Below, piece by piece: positions 28,003 through 37,399 of a stretch of DNA of 43,878 nt. The stretch is from the NCBI GenBank assembly GCA_016706845.1, contig JADJIV010000031.1, forward strand, positions 1-43,878, read 5' to 3'. The notes under the pieces were generated by a model. It made no database searches. It saw only the letters and a program-made list of their open reading frames with translations, and was not told the origin of the DNA. The DNA is from PNOJ01 sp016706845 (GTDB taxonomy: Bacteria > Krumholzibacteriota > Krumholzibacteriia > LZORAL124-64-63). Made by a program: the position numbers and the translations under genes. Position 1 is the stretch's first letter. Each line of letters begins with the position of its first letter.

Positions 28003-29375
28003 GTGTGCGTCTCGCACAGCGAAGCCACGAACCGCTTGACCAGGTTGCCGGTTACATCGCGGCGATAGATCGCGGTCGAGCGCACGTCGTCGATGGGAGC
28101 CACCTCGGCGCTGGCGGCGGCGGCGGCGGCTTCGGCCAACCGGTCGAGGTCGGCCGCGGGTTCGCCCTCGAGCAGCGCCATCGTCTGCCGCAGCAGGATC
28201 ACCGTCGGCCCCACGCTGCCGGCCGCCAGCCGCACGCCGCGCAGCACGCCGCCCTCGATCCGCGCGCAGGCGGCCAGGTTCACCTTGGCGATGGCCTGGG
28301 CCCGGCGCGTGCCCGCCTTGCGGAACGACTGGCGCGTGCCCGCCGCGGGCAGCGGCACGACGATCGCGGCCACCAGCTCGTCGTCGCGGCGCACGGTCGC
28401 GCGGTAGCCGGTGAAGAAGGCGTCGGCCGCGACCTCGCGCTCGCCGGCGACCGAGACCAGACGCAGGCGCGCGCCCAGGGCCAGCAGCGGCGGCACGGCG
28501 TCGGCGCCGGGCGAGCCGTTCGCGAGGTTGCCGCCCAGGGTGCCGAGGCTCTGGATGGCCGGCGCGCCGACGCTGCGCACCGCCGCGTGCAGGCAGGGCA
28601 GGTCGCGCGCGACATCCGCGTCGCGCAGCAGGTCGGCGTAGGGGGTCGCGGCGCCGATGACCAGCGCCTCGCCCTCGCGCCGCACGCCGTGCAGTTCCGC
28701 CACGCGGCTCAGGTCGAGCACCACGCGGGGCGCCACGATCTGCTCGTGCATCAGCACGCCCAGGTCGGTCGCGCCGCCCACCACGGTGACGCCGCCGCGC
28801 GCCAGCGCCTCGCAGGCCGCGCGCAGCGAGCCCGGCACGTGCACGACGACCTCGTCGCCGGGCGACGCCTCGAGATCGGCGGCGGGGTTGGGCGACGGTT
28901 CGGTCCCGCAGGCGCGCGCGGGCGAGAGCGCGGCGCGCTCGACGGCGCAGACGATCCGCTCGTAGCCGGTGCAGCGGCAGAGGTTGCCGGCCAGCGCCTC
29001 GCGGATGCGCGGGCGCGACGGCGACGGTTCCTCGTCCAGCAGCGCGCGCGAGGCCATCACCAGGCCGGGGATGCAGTAGCCGCACTGCACGGCGCCCTCG
29101 GCCACGAACGCGGACTGCACCGGGTCGGGGTGCTCGGGCGTGCCCAGCCCCTCGATCGTGCGCACGACCCGGCCGTGGGCGCGGTAGGCCGGCAGCAGGC
29201 AGCTGTTGACCAGGCGGCCGTCGAGGATCACGGCGCAGGCGCCGCACTCCCCCTCCCCGCAGCCTTCCTTGGCGCCGATCAGGCCCAGGTCCTCGCGCAG
29301 CACGTCCAGCAGGCGCTTGAGCGGCGGGACCTCGAGGTCGCGGTGCACGCCGTTGACCCACATCGCGATCTTCAT
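27996..29375 (-). CDS. Xanthine dehydrogenase-type FeS/FAD subunit
   Basis: 459 residues fusing two electron-transfer modules, as in bacterial XdhA. The N-terminal plant-type [2Fe-2S] domain has C39, C44, C47 and C59 (CGEGECGAC and SC). The second [2Fe-2S] domain has C98, C101, C133 and C135 (CGYCIPG and LCRCTGYERI). The FAD domain follows from about 170 with VVGGATDLGVLMHEQ and IQSLGTLGGNLANGSPGADAVPPLL, ending in the CO-dehydrogenase flavoprotein C-terminal domain. It passes electrons from the molybdenum subunit to NAD+ or another acceptor. The start overlaps the large-subunit stop (ATGA at 29372-29375). The substrate may be xanthine or another N-heterocycle or aldehyde. Confidence 0.9.
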   Translation of the reverse strand: MKIAMWVNGVHRDLEVPPLKRLLDVLREDLGLIGAKEGCGEGECGACAVILDGRLVNSCLLPAYRAHGRVVRTIEGLGTPEHPDPVQSAFVAEGAVQCGYCIPGLVMASRALLDEEPSPSRPRIREALAGNLCRCTGYERIVCAVERAALSPARACGTEPSPNPAADLEASPGDEVVVHVPGSLRAACEALARGGVTVVGGATDLGVLMHEQIVAPRVVLDLSRVAELHGVRREGEALVIGAATPYADLLRDADVARDLPCLHAAVRSVGAPAIQSLGTLGGNLANGSPGADAVPPLLALGARLRLVSVAGEREVAADAFFTGYRATVRRDDELVAAIVVPLPAAGTRQSFRKAGTRRAQAIAKVNLAACARIEGGVLRGVRLAAGSVGPTVILLRQTMALLEGEPAADLDRLAEAAAAAASAEVAPIDDVRSTAIYRRDVTGNLVKRFVASLCETHTR

Positions 29376-31589
29376 CGGCGGACCTCCCGCCAGCGCCGCA
29401 GCAGGATCTCGGGCGTGACCGGGGCCTCGAACACCTCGAGGTCGAGGGCATCCTCGATGGCCGCCGCCAAGGCCGGGGCTCCCGCGTTCATCGGCAGCTC
29501 GCCGAGGCCCTTGGCCCCGAAGGGGCCGCGCGGGCTGGGCAGCTCCGCCAGCTCCACGTCGAAGTCGGGGGCGTCGAGGCTCGTGGGGATGATGTAGGTG
29601 GACATGCGGTCGTTCAGGTAGCGGCCGTCCCTGAGCTTCATCTCCTCGAGGTGGCCCCAGGCCAGACCCTGCAGCGTGCCGCCCTCGACCTGTCCGACGC
29701 AGAGCACGGGGTTGACGGCGCGCCCGATCTCCACGACGTGGGTCAGCTTGACCGGCCGCACCTCCATGGTGTCGACGTCGACCTCGACCTCGGCCACGGC
29801 CGCCGCCCAGGACCAGCCCTGGTAGGCGTCGCCGTGGTGGCTGGCCTGGTCCCACGCGATGTCGGGGTCGGGCTCGTAGACCGCGGTCGCCGACAGCCCG
29901 GCGTGGGCGGCGGCCGCGAGCGGGTCGGCGCACTTGTCGCCGGCGAAGGCGCGGGCCTTGTCCGCGAGCTGCCGGCAGGCGTCCACCAGGATGCGCCCGA
30001 CGACCATCGTGGTGCGCGAGGCGACCGTCGGTCCCGAGTCGGGCACCGCCGAGGTGTCGGGCTGGTGGAAACGCACCCGCGCGACGGGCACGCCGAGCGC
30101 CTCGGCCGCGATCTGCGGCAGCACCGTGGCCGCGCCCTGGCCCATCTCGACGCTGCTGACCAGCAGGGTCACGGCGCCGTCGGGGTCCAGGCGCACCGAC
30201 GCGCGACCCTTGATGCGGTCCTCGCCGTCGCCGGTGAAGCCGCCGCCGTGCAGGCAGAGGGTCACGCCCACGCCGCGGCGCAGGGCGCCGCCCCGCTCGT
30301 TGTATTCGCGCGCTTCGCGCCGGCGCCGTGTGTAACCCGACCGCTCCAGCACGCGCGCGAGCACCAGGTCGGCCGCGGCCATGCCCGGCCGCAGGGTCTG
30401 CCCGAAGACGAAGGTGTCGCCGTCGCGCACCAGGTTGCGCCGGCGCAGCTCGGCGGGGTCCAGCCCGAGCCGACGCGCCGCGCGGTCCATCTGCCGCTCG
30501 CAGGCGAACGCGGCCTGCGGCACGCCGAAGCCGCGGAAGGCCCCGTTGGGCGGGGTGTGCGTGGCCACGGTGCGGCCGCGGATGCGCGCGTGCGGGATGC
30601 GGTACGGGCCGGCCACGTGCAGCACGCCGCGCGACAGGACCACGGGGCTCAGGGTCGTGAAGGCGCCGGCGTCCAGCACCAGGTCCACGTCCACGGCCAG
30701 CAGCCTGCCTTCCGCGTCGAAGGCCGAGCGGTAGCGCGTGCGCGACGGGTGCCGCTTGGTCGTGCAGGCGACGTCCTCGCGCCGCTCGTAGATCATCGCG
30801 ACGGGATGCCCGCAGCGCAGGGCCAGCACGGCGGCCTGCAGGGCCAGGATGGACGGGTAGTCCTCCTTGCCCCCGAAGGCGCCGCCGGTGGGGCGACTGC
30901 CGCACCACGACGCGGTCGCCGTCGAGGCCCAGGGCACGCTTCATCGCGTTGTGGATGTAGTAGGGGCACTGCAGCGAGCCCAGGATCTCGACGCCGCCGT
31001 CGGGGCGCGGCGTGGCCACGACGCCCTGGGGCTCGAGGTACATGTGCTCCTGGTAGCCGGTGACGTAGGTGCCCTCGACGACCGTCGCGGCCGACGCGAA
31101 GGCGGCGTCGGGGTCGCCGCGGTCGATGCGGTACTCGGCGACGACGTTGTCCGCACCCCACACCGGCCCCTCCCCGCGCAGGGCGGCGTCGAGATCCAAG
31201 ACCGCCGGCAGCTCTTCCAGCTCGACGGTCACGGCGGCGAGGGCGGCCTTCAGGGTGGCGCGGTCGGGGGCGGCGACCAGGGCCACCGGCTGGGTGGCGA
31301 AGCGGACCTCGTCGGCGGCGAGCAGCGGCAGGTCCTCGCGGACCATGGCGACGAGGTTGGCGCAGGGCAGGTCGGGGGCGGTCAGCAGGACGGCCGCGGC
31401 CGGGAACGCCGCGGTCTTCGCGACCGAGACCAGGCGGGCGTGCGGGAGCGGCGAGCGGACGGCGGCCCCGAGCCACGCACCCGGCCGGGGGTCGTCCGGC
31501 AGGAACCGGGTGGCGCCGGTGACCTTGCCCCAGGCGTCCAGGCGGGGGATGGGAGCGCCGACTTGGCTGCGGTCGCTGGGTGCGGGCAC
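29372..31589 (-). CDS. Xanthine dehydrogenase-type molybdopterin-binding subunit, one frame break
   Basis: About 738 residues once the frame is joined. The N-terminal part has IPRLDAWGKVTGATRFLPDD, the domain that opens XdhB-like subunits. The molybdenum-cofactor part has GGAFGGKEDYPS, THTPPNGAFRGFGVPQAAFA, MGQGAATVLPQIAAEALG, and near the end GPFGAKGLGELPMN, whose Glu matches the catalytic residue of the family. The frame breaks at the four-G run 30890-30893, where RQSP should continue TGGAFGGK; one extra base explains it. A GTG at 31589 with GGAG seven bases upstream is the likely start. No purine-pathway or cofactor-insertion genes are nearby, so the physiological substrate is open. Confidence 0.87.
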
Positions 31590-31720
31590 GGGTCGGCTCC
31601 GGGGCCGGATGGCGGTCGAGACGCGGATCGAAGCGACAACGTAGCACCGGGGACCGGCATCGGTCCAGTCGGGACCCGTCTCTCCCCGATCGCTGCAGAT
31701 CGACCGCCACCCCCCGGAAG

Positions 31721-34028
31721 CTAGAACGTCACCGTCTGCGACACCGCCGTCGACGTGAACGTCGTGCGCAGCGTGCCGCCCGAGTACGTCCCGCCCGTGT
31801 AGAGCCCGTCGCGCAGCGTGCCCGTGCAGGTGCCGCCGGTGTAGACCCGGTAGGTGACGCCCGCGGTCAGGGCCGACGACGAGAACAGGACGGCCGAGTA
31901 GCGGCTGTTGGGCCGGAACGTCAGCAGCGTGGCGCCGCTCGCGTTCTCGATGTGGAACAGCGTGCCGGCGTTGATCGTCGTGCTGGTCCGCACCAGCACC
32001 GTGCGCTGCGTCGAGGTCCCGAGGGGGATCTCGTTCATGTTCGAGTTGATCTGCGACACCGCGGTCAGGCCGCCCTGCATCAGGAACGCGCCGTTGACGT
32101 CCAGGCCCACCTCGGGCTGGTTCGGCGGCCCGTGGACGACGACGGTGCCACCGCTGATGGTGAGCGACCCGTTGCTGTCGATGCCGTCGCCGGCAGGGGC
32201 CGTCAGGTGGACGTAGCCGCCGCTGATGTTCAGGATGCTGCCGTCGCTGGCCTCGCCGTAGACGCCGTAGGTGGCGTTGAGGCCGTCGTCGGTGGTGTTG
32301 ATGTGCACCTCGCCGCCGTTGATGTACAGGTTCGGCGCCTCGAAGCCCTCCAGCGCGTTGACGACGTTGATGGTGCCGCCGTTGATCACCAGCCGGACCT
32401 TCGCCTTGAGCTCGTCGTCCACGGACGTCAGGGTGAGCGTGCCGCCCTCGACCGTCAGCACGCTGTCGACGGACGCTCCCTTCGCCTCGGCGTACTCGCC
32501 GCCGCCGATCGAGATCGAGGCGCCCGAGACCGCGATCTGCAGCGTCGGCCCCGCCCCCGCCGTGCCGATCGTCAGGTCGCTGTCCCCGGCGATGCCCTTG
32601 CCGCCCGAGCCGGTGTGGGTCAGCGAGATCGTCCCGCCCGCGAGCAGCAGGTCGTCGTCGGCGTTGAGGCACGGCCCCTGGTAGGCGTCCACGACGCCCG
32701 TCGGGTCGGTGTAGGTGCCGCCGCCGCCGCTGGCCTGGACGGTCACGCCGCCCGACTGGACCGTGATGTCGCCGTCGCAGGAGATGCCCCGCCCGGCGAC
32801 GCCGGTGGCGGTGATCGTCAGCTGGCAGCCGTCGATCAGCACCAGGTCGTCGGCCTTGATCCCCGTGCAGTACGAGGATCGAAGCCCAGCCCGGAGGCTT
32901 CAGGACCACGCCGCCCGAGGTCACGATGTCCAGCGTGCCGCCGGACAGCGTGACGGCCGGCGAGTTCAGGCCCTTGGACTGGTTGCCCTGCACGGTGAGG
33001 TCGACGTCGCCGCCGGCGACCTCGATCAGGCCGTCGCACTTCAGCGCGTCGCGGTCGGCGTCGGTGCCCAGGACCGTCACCGCGCCGCCGGTGATGCCGA
33101 TCGGACCGGCGCCGCCGTCGACGCCGTCGCCGTGGGCGGTGACGTCGAGCGAGCCGCCGCTCTGGTAGTAGCCCTCGTTGGTGTGCACGCCGTCCTTGAC
33201 CGCGCCGGCGACGACGATGGCGCCGCCCCGCACGTCGATGAAGTCGTCGCTGCCGAGGCCGTGCTGCGAGGTGCCGCGCCCGGTCACGGTCAGGCTGCCG
33301 GCGCCGCTGAAGACCAGCTGGCCCTCGCTGAAGAAGGCCGCCTTCTGGTCCTCGCCACTGGGCGCGGCGGCGTAGGTGACGCCGTCGGTCAGGGCGTTGA
33401 CGGTGCCGGTCTCCAGCACGACGTCGATCGTCTCGTCGGCCTGGACGTTGACGGCGGGGCCGTTGAGGTTCGTGATCTGGACGCCCGCCAGGCGCAGCAC
33501 GACGTCGTCGTCGGCGTAGATCTTGAACATGCCGTCGGTGGTCGCGCCAGACAGCCGGCACTCGACGCCGGGGACGCCCGCGCTCGAGGTGACGGTCACG
33601 TCGGCGCCGCTCACGGCGACCGCCACGCCCAGCCCCGCCAGCGGGTTGACCACCGTCGCCGCGGCGCCGCCGTAGGTGACCGTCACGGCGTAATCCGCGA
33701 AGCTGGCGAAGGTCAGGCTGTCGACGTCGGCCAGCAGGAACGGCTGCGCGACGCCGCCGCGGTGGACGACCAGGGCGTCGCCGGCGAAGTCGAGGCTGTC
33801 GAGCGCGGCGACGGGGAACAGCTGCGTCACGCCCGCGGCGTGCACGCGCAGGATCTCGCCGCTGGTCAGCAGGCTCTTGGCGCCCCCGGGCAGGGCGAAG
33901 GTGATGTTGTCGATCCCGGCGAGCCCGAAGGGCTCGACCTGCCCGCCCGTGCGGGTCACGTTCAGATCCTGGGCCCCGGCGGCGGCCGCCGCCGCCACGC
34001 ACAGCAGGACGATGAAGGCGTTCTTCAT
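31721..34028 (-). CDS. Secreted Cthe_2159-type beta-helix carbohydrate-binding protein (PF14262), two frame breaks
   Basis: About 769 residues. The signal peptide is MKNAFIVLLCVAAAAAAGAQ. Three copies of a GGxxxPFxLADIDSLTF-like motif follow, at about residues 27-45, 59-81 and 87-109. The rest is a repetitive beta-helix matching Cthe_2159 (DDVVLRLAGVQITNLNGPAV, VKDGVHTNEGYY, SYCTGIKADD, GIDSNGSLTISGGTVVVHG) with the family end GLYTGGTYSGGTL. Frames break near 32902 and 32875. Restoring one base at each gives VVLEASGLGFDP followed by SYCTGIK, the expected family sequence, which argues for assembly error. Cthe_2159 proteins bind cellulose or acidic polysaccharides and calcium. It is coupled to the small sorting-domain protein 12 bases upstream. 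Confidence 0.82.
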
Positions 34029-34040
34029 GATGGTCTCCCG

Positions 34041-34509
34041 CTACTTCACGAGGATGAGTTGCCGCGACAGGACCTCGTCGCCGCACGCCACGGCGCAGAG
34101 GTAGACGCCGCTGGCGACCGGCGCGCCGTCGCCGTCCGTGCCGTTCCAGACCACCTGGTGCAGTCCGGCGGCGAGGGATTCGCGCTGCAGCTCCCTGACC
34201 AGCGCTCCGTGCAGGTCGAACACGCGCACCGTCACCGCGGCTGCGGCGGGGAGCTCGTACTCGATGGTGGTCGCGGGGTTGAACGGGTTCGGGTAGGCCC
34301 GCAGCACCGTGAACGCGGGCCGGGCCGGGCCGCTCCCGTCCTGGTCGCCGGCGCCGCTGGCGCCTTCGGTGAACGTGAGGCGCGCGATCTCGTCGTGCGG
34401 GATCGTGACGGTCTGGCCGCCGCTGAGGTGGATCGTCAGCTGGTAGCTCTGGGCGGCGGCGCCGGTGCCGCAGCAGCAGCAGGCAGGCGAACAGCGCTTG
34501 GGTTCTCAT
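34041..34509 (-). CDS. Small secreted protein ending in a FlgD-like/T9SS-type sorting domain, one frame break
   Basis: About 155 residues: signal peptide (MRTQALFACLLLL), a short beta segment with SYQLTIHLSGGQTVTIPHDE then IARLTF, a linker, and a full sorting domain. That domain starts VLRAYPNPFNPATTIEYELP and runs through VRVFDLHGALVREL and GVYLCAVACGDEV to the end QLILVK. The frame breaks near 34475 in a CTG/GC-rich run, and one base restores AAAQSYQLTI. Apart from the export tag there is almost no cargo. The short IPHDEIARLTF motif resembles the three repeats at the start of the neighbouring beta-helix protein. It is probably a surface-display partner of that protein (inference). Confidence 0.72.
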
Positions 34510-34676
34510 GGATCTCTCCCGGGCGCGGGGCTGGTGGGGACGGACGACGAAAGCCGGCGCGGGGGCGGGGGTGGGCGCGCCGGGGATCGGGTCTGGTGGA
34601 TCAGGGACAGTCGGCGGGGGTGTTTCGTTATAGGATATCAGAGAACAGGGCCGAGATGGCAAATAGTCTTCGCTGT

Positions 34677-35020
34677 CTACCGTTTGATCGTTTGGGCCCC
34701 CGATGCCGCCATGGCGCCCGCGTGTCCCTCCAGGCCGAGCTGCTTGATCTGGGCGATGCAGGCGGCGCGGTCGGACCGGAGCACCAGGCCGAACAGCTTC
34801 GAGACGAAGTTGTTGTATTTCCTGCAGGCGGTCGGACCGGGAATCCCGGGGGCCACGGGGGGGGGGGGGGGAGGGGCGGTTCCGGGGGGCCGGGGGCACT
34901 GGCGCCCCGGGGCGGCGTCCCGGGGGGGGGGGGGGCCGGGGCCGTCCCGCGGGGGGGGGGCAGGGCGCAGTACAGCCCGCAATAGGCGACGAGTTCCACC
35001 TTCGCTGCGATGTCGGCCAT
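34677..35020 (-). CDS. DUF3795-like small protein, interior corrupted by poly-G tracts
   Basis: The start MADIAAKVELVAYCGLYC, with AGGAGG eight bases upstream, is typical of DUF3795 proteins, which carry Cys-rich CGLxC motifs of unknown function. The 3' part, in another frame, reads CRKYNNFVSKLFGLVLRSD, then AACIAQIKQLGLEGHAGAMA, again typical of the family's C-terminal half. Between them the sequence is dominated by G-runs of 15, 14 and 10 bases, and no open frame joins the two halves. The central Cys cluster cannot be read. I consider this one gene damaged by poor sequence rather than a natural pseudogene. Confidence 0.6.
34857..34960. other. Poly-G artefact-like tract
   Basis: G-runs at 34857-34871 (15), 34922-34935 (14) and 34951-34960 (10), with shorter G-runs between them, inside a conserved small gene. 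Such runs occur almost nowhere else in the window. They look like low-quality base calls or a mis-assembled gap. A natural G-quadruplex-forming insertion is the alternative. Confidence 0.55.
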
Positions 35021-35125
35021 TTGCCGTTCCTCCTGCCGTTCCAACCACCCGGTGCCTCGCTCCGGCCCCGGTCCCAACCGCGCGACCCCGGCCGGGGCGT
35101 CACGGCACCTCGTGCTGCAGGGTCG

Positions 35126-35800
35126 TCAGCAGCGAGAACCGCGAGTCCCCTCGGCGGTCAGGCCGCTCATGACTTCCGTGATCGCCTGCAGGTAGCCGTT
35201 TTTCGAGAAATATAGGTAACCCTGGGGAAGGTCGGCCATCAAATAAAGGGTGTAGTCGCCGTTCCCGTCGGTGGCGACGGCGGCGCCCGCACCCGACTCC
35301 AACCGGACGTTCACCTCCGCGAGACCCTCGCCGGACAGCCCGTCGACGACGCGACCGTTCAGGACCGGACATACGGTGGAGTCCGCTTCGAGGTCGGCAG
35401 CATCCAAGCGCAGCGTGAACCGCCGCGCGTACTCGCCTGTGTCCTCGGTCACCCAGTCCCCGTCCGTCGGCGGGCAGATCTGCCGCAACAGGTCGCCGCC
35501 GGGCTCTGCGCGCACCGACACGCACCAGACGCTCTCCGCCAGCACCGGCCGCCAGAAGAGCGTCACCAGCATCGGGACGGGGACCTCCGTGTGGGCGGGA
35601 ACCGTCACGGAGGTTTCGGCGTGCCCCTCCCCGAACAGCGGGCCGGCCAGTCCGACCTCGAGATCGCGGTCGCTCGCGTTGTCGACCCGGAACTCGGCAT
35701 GCCACAGGTGGTCGGCCGCGGGCTCTTCGTCGGTTCCTCCGCAGCCGACGCAGGAGAGGGCGGCGAGCGCGAGCATCGTGCAGGAAACCGGCGTCTTCAT
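35126..35800 (-). CDS. Probable lipoprotein with a C-terminal carboxypeptidase-regulatory-like domain
   Basis: 224 residues. The signal region MKTPVSCTMLALAALSCVGCGG contains cysteines at a plausible lipid-attachment site, although no copy fits the lipobox perfectly. A beta-rich middle (FRVDNASDRDLEVGLAGPLF) is followed by VLNGRVVDGLSGEGLAEVNV and DGNGDYTLYL, a peptidase-regulatory/Cna-B-like sandwich. Two ATGs are available: the one at 35806 abuts the GGAGGA ribosome site, while the one at 35800 has a proper six-base spacer, so 35800 is chosen. The present stop may be wrong: one missing base near 35140 would give GDSRFSLLTTLQHEVP, ending at 35100. No function assigned. Confidence 0.68.
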   Translation of the reverse strand: MKTPVSCTMLALAALSCVGCGGTDEEPAADHLWHAEFRVDNASDRDLEVGLAGPLFGEGHAETSVTVPAHTEVPVPMLVTLFWRPVLAESVWCVSVRAEPGGDLLRQICPPTDGDWVTEDTGEYARRFTLRLDAADLEADSTVCPVLNGRVVDGLSGEGLAEVNVRLESGAGAAVATDGNGDYTLYLMADLPQGYLYFSKNGYLQAITEVMSGLTAEGTRGSRC

Positions 35801-35868
35801 CGTCATTCCTCCCAGCGCTCTGCACCTGGACGCGACCGCGCGACGGCGCCGGTCGCGTCCCTCCGTCT

Positions 35869-36090
35869 CTACTGCTTCCGGTAGTCGTCGAGCCGGAAGT
35901 CGCCGCTGTCCGCGGGCGGCATCAGGACGGCGAGGATGAGGTAGGCGGCCAAGCCCGCCCCGCCGGCCATCGCGATGAAGATGAAGACGACCCGCACCAG
36001 CCGCGCCTGCCACCCGAAGAACTCGGCGATGCCGCCGCAGACGCCGACCAGGACCCTGTCGGCCGACTTTTTCAGAACACGACGCGCCAT
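35869..36090 (-). CDS. PspC-domain membrane protein
   Basis: 73 residues consisting of a single PspC domain: VLKKSADRVLVGVCGGIAEF, then GWQARLVRVVFIFIAMAGG and a membrane helix ending YLILAVLMPPAD. PspC domains mark envelope-stress membrane proteins; the E. coli protein works with PspB and PspA, neither of which is encoded here. The ATG at 36090 is the only start that fits the domain. It lies 23 bases after the VOC gene stop on the same strand. Confidence 0.9.
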   Translation of the reverse strand: MARRVLKKSADRVLVGVCGGIAEFFGWQARLVRVVFIFIAMAGGAGLAAYLILAVLMPPADSGDFRLDDYRKQ

Positions 36091-36113
36091 GGCCCCATCC
36101 CTTTTCAAGAATA

Positions 36114-36539
36114 CTAAGGGCGACCCGCCAAATCGTCCGCGCTCTTTCCGCCCGCCCGCGACGCCATCGGCTCCGCGAACGCCAACACGTACCCGTCGGG
36201 ATCCAGGCTGTAGGCCGCCCGATCCCCCCAGTCCCGCGGCGCCATGGCGCTCAGCTCCCTCGCGCCGGCCGCCAGCGCCCGCCGGTGGCAAGCCGCGGGC
36301 GATGCCGTGACCAGGTACACCTCGCCGCGGATCCCGCCGCCGGGCATCTCCGCCGCCTCCAGGTCCAGCAACCGGGCGATCCCCCGCTCGGGCATCAGGC
36401 CCAGCACCGTCCCCGGCGCGACCGCGAACTCCGTCATCCCGGGGACGTGCAGCGTCGGCGGCGCGCCCAGCACGCTCTCGTAGAAGGCGCGGGCGGCATC
36501 CTGGTCGCGGACGTAGAGGATGAAGTGGATCCTGGACAC
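36114..36539 (-). CDS. VOC (glyoxalase/bleomycin-resistance-like) family protein
   Basis: About 141 residues of the vicinal oxygen chelate fold. The first module starts SRIHFILYVRDQDAARAFYESVLG and the second GEVYLVTASPAACHRRALAAGA, ending AYSLDPDGYVLAFAE. These small proteins bind a metal and may be glyoxalases, isomerases, dioxygenases or antibiotic-binding proteins, and no substrate can be assigned. The first strand begins right at the GTG at 36539, which I chose. A GTG at 36548 and an ATG at 36578 are also in frame and no ribosome site decides between them. Confidence 0.82.
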   Translation of the reverse strand: MSRIHFILYVRDQDAARAFYESVLGAPPTLHVPGMTEFAVAPGTVLGLMPERGIARLLDLEAAEMPGGGIRGEVYLVTASPAACHRRALAAGARELSAMAPRDWGDRAAYSLDPDGYVLAFAEPMASRAGGKSADDLAGRP

Positions 36540-36722
36540 GTCGCTCACGATTCCCGGATCTGCCGGAGACGCCGGCACGGCTCGTCGAATCCCAAGGACG
36601 CAGTCGGCACGCCCCGCAGGATGTCAGCGGCGTGCTCTCACATAGCGATCGAGATGGCTCTCGGACTGTATCGGCCCGTCCGCCCGCCGTCAATCCGGCG
36701 GCATCGTGCGGGGAAATGAAAA

Positions 36723-36751
36723 AGGCCGCCTCCCCGAAGGGAGACGGCCCT
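36723..36751 (-). terminator. Rho-independent terminator of the carbohydrate-binding protein gene
   Basis: On the minus strand, about 20 bases after the stop at 36770, GGCCGTCTCCC-TTCG-GGGAGGCGGCC forms an 11-bp stem, with one G-U pair, closed by a UUCG tetraloop and followed by TTTTTCATTT. This is the clearest intrinsic terminator in the window. Confidence 0.88.
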
Positions 36752-36769
36752 GACGGAAGTCGCTCCGAA

Positions 36770-37399
36770 TCAGCGATACAGGGTCTTGATGCCGCTCCAG
36801 CTCATCTCTTCCGCGGGAACCGTGCCCTGGTCCAGGACCACGTTGTCCGCGTGGGCGCGGCAGCTGCTGTCGACGTTCGCGCCCGTGACGGCCTCGATCT
36901 GGATCGTCAGGAAATCCGTGTTGGCCGGGGCCTGGAACGAGCCGCTGTACGTGGTCCACCCGTTCCACGGCCAGAAGGGTCCCATCAGGCCGGAGCCGCC
37001 GATGACGCCGCCGTTCGCCTGCTCGGCGAAGATGTTGACGAAGAGCACGCCGCCGACGTCGGCCTGGTCGAGCTTCAGGTCGAACGAGTAGAAGACCGGC
37101 CCCGCGATCCCGCTGCCGGCCGGAGTGGACTGCTTGAGCACCAGAGCCAGGGCCTCCGCCTGATTGTCCAGGAACGCATTGTGCGTCCCGGTCGCCGACG
37201 GGCCGTTGTCGCCGGCCAGGACGGTGACACTGGAGTTGGGGCTCTGCCCGAACACCAGCCAGCCCGTCAGGTCGCCGGTCTCGAAGCCGGGGTTCGACAG
37301 GAGGTTATCGGCCTGCGCCACGCCCACGCCACCAGCCATGGGAAGTGCCAGCACCGACAGGATACTGCCGGCCAGCAGGATGGATTTCACAAGTTTCAT
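36770..37399 (-). CDS. Secreted carbohydrate-binding-module-like protein
   Basis: 209 residues. The signal peptide (MKLVKSILLAGSILSVLALP, continuing to QADN) is followed by NLLSNPGFETGDLTGWLVFG, the opening of CBM4/9-like and PEP-CTERM-type galactose-binding-like jelly rolls. Further pieces of the fold are YSFDLKLDQADVG, WTTYSGSFQAPANTDFLTIQ and CRAHADNVVLDQG. No catalytic domain and no sorting domain are present; the end is SGIKTLYR. The ATG at 37399 has AAGGGG nine bases upstream. It is divergent from the GH16 glucanase across an AT-rich promoter region, which suggests co-regulation and a role in binding the same glycan (inference). Confidence 0.75.
   Translation of the reverse strand: MKLVKSILLAGSILSVLALPMAGGVGVAQADNLLSNPGFETGDLTGWLVFGQSPNSSVTVLAGDNGPSATGTHNAFLDNQAEALALVLKQSTPAGSGIAGPVFYSFDLKLDQADVGGVLFVNIFAEQANGGVIGGSGLMGPFWPWNGWTTYSGSFQAPANTDFLTIQIEAVTGANVDSSCRAHADNVVLDQGTVPAEEMSWSGIKTLYR

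Noticed and set aside
27996..34028. A 2010-residue continuous minus-strand frame that appears to fuse the beta-helix protein to the molybdoenzyme
   Set aside because: It joins real pieces of three genes through out-of-frame Arg-rich stretches, made possible by indels and scarce stops in GC-rich DNA; separate starts and ribosome sites exist.
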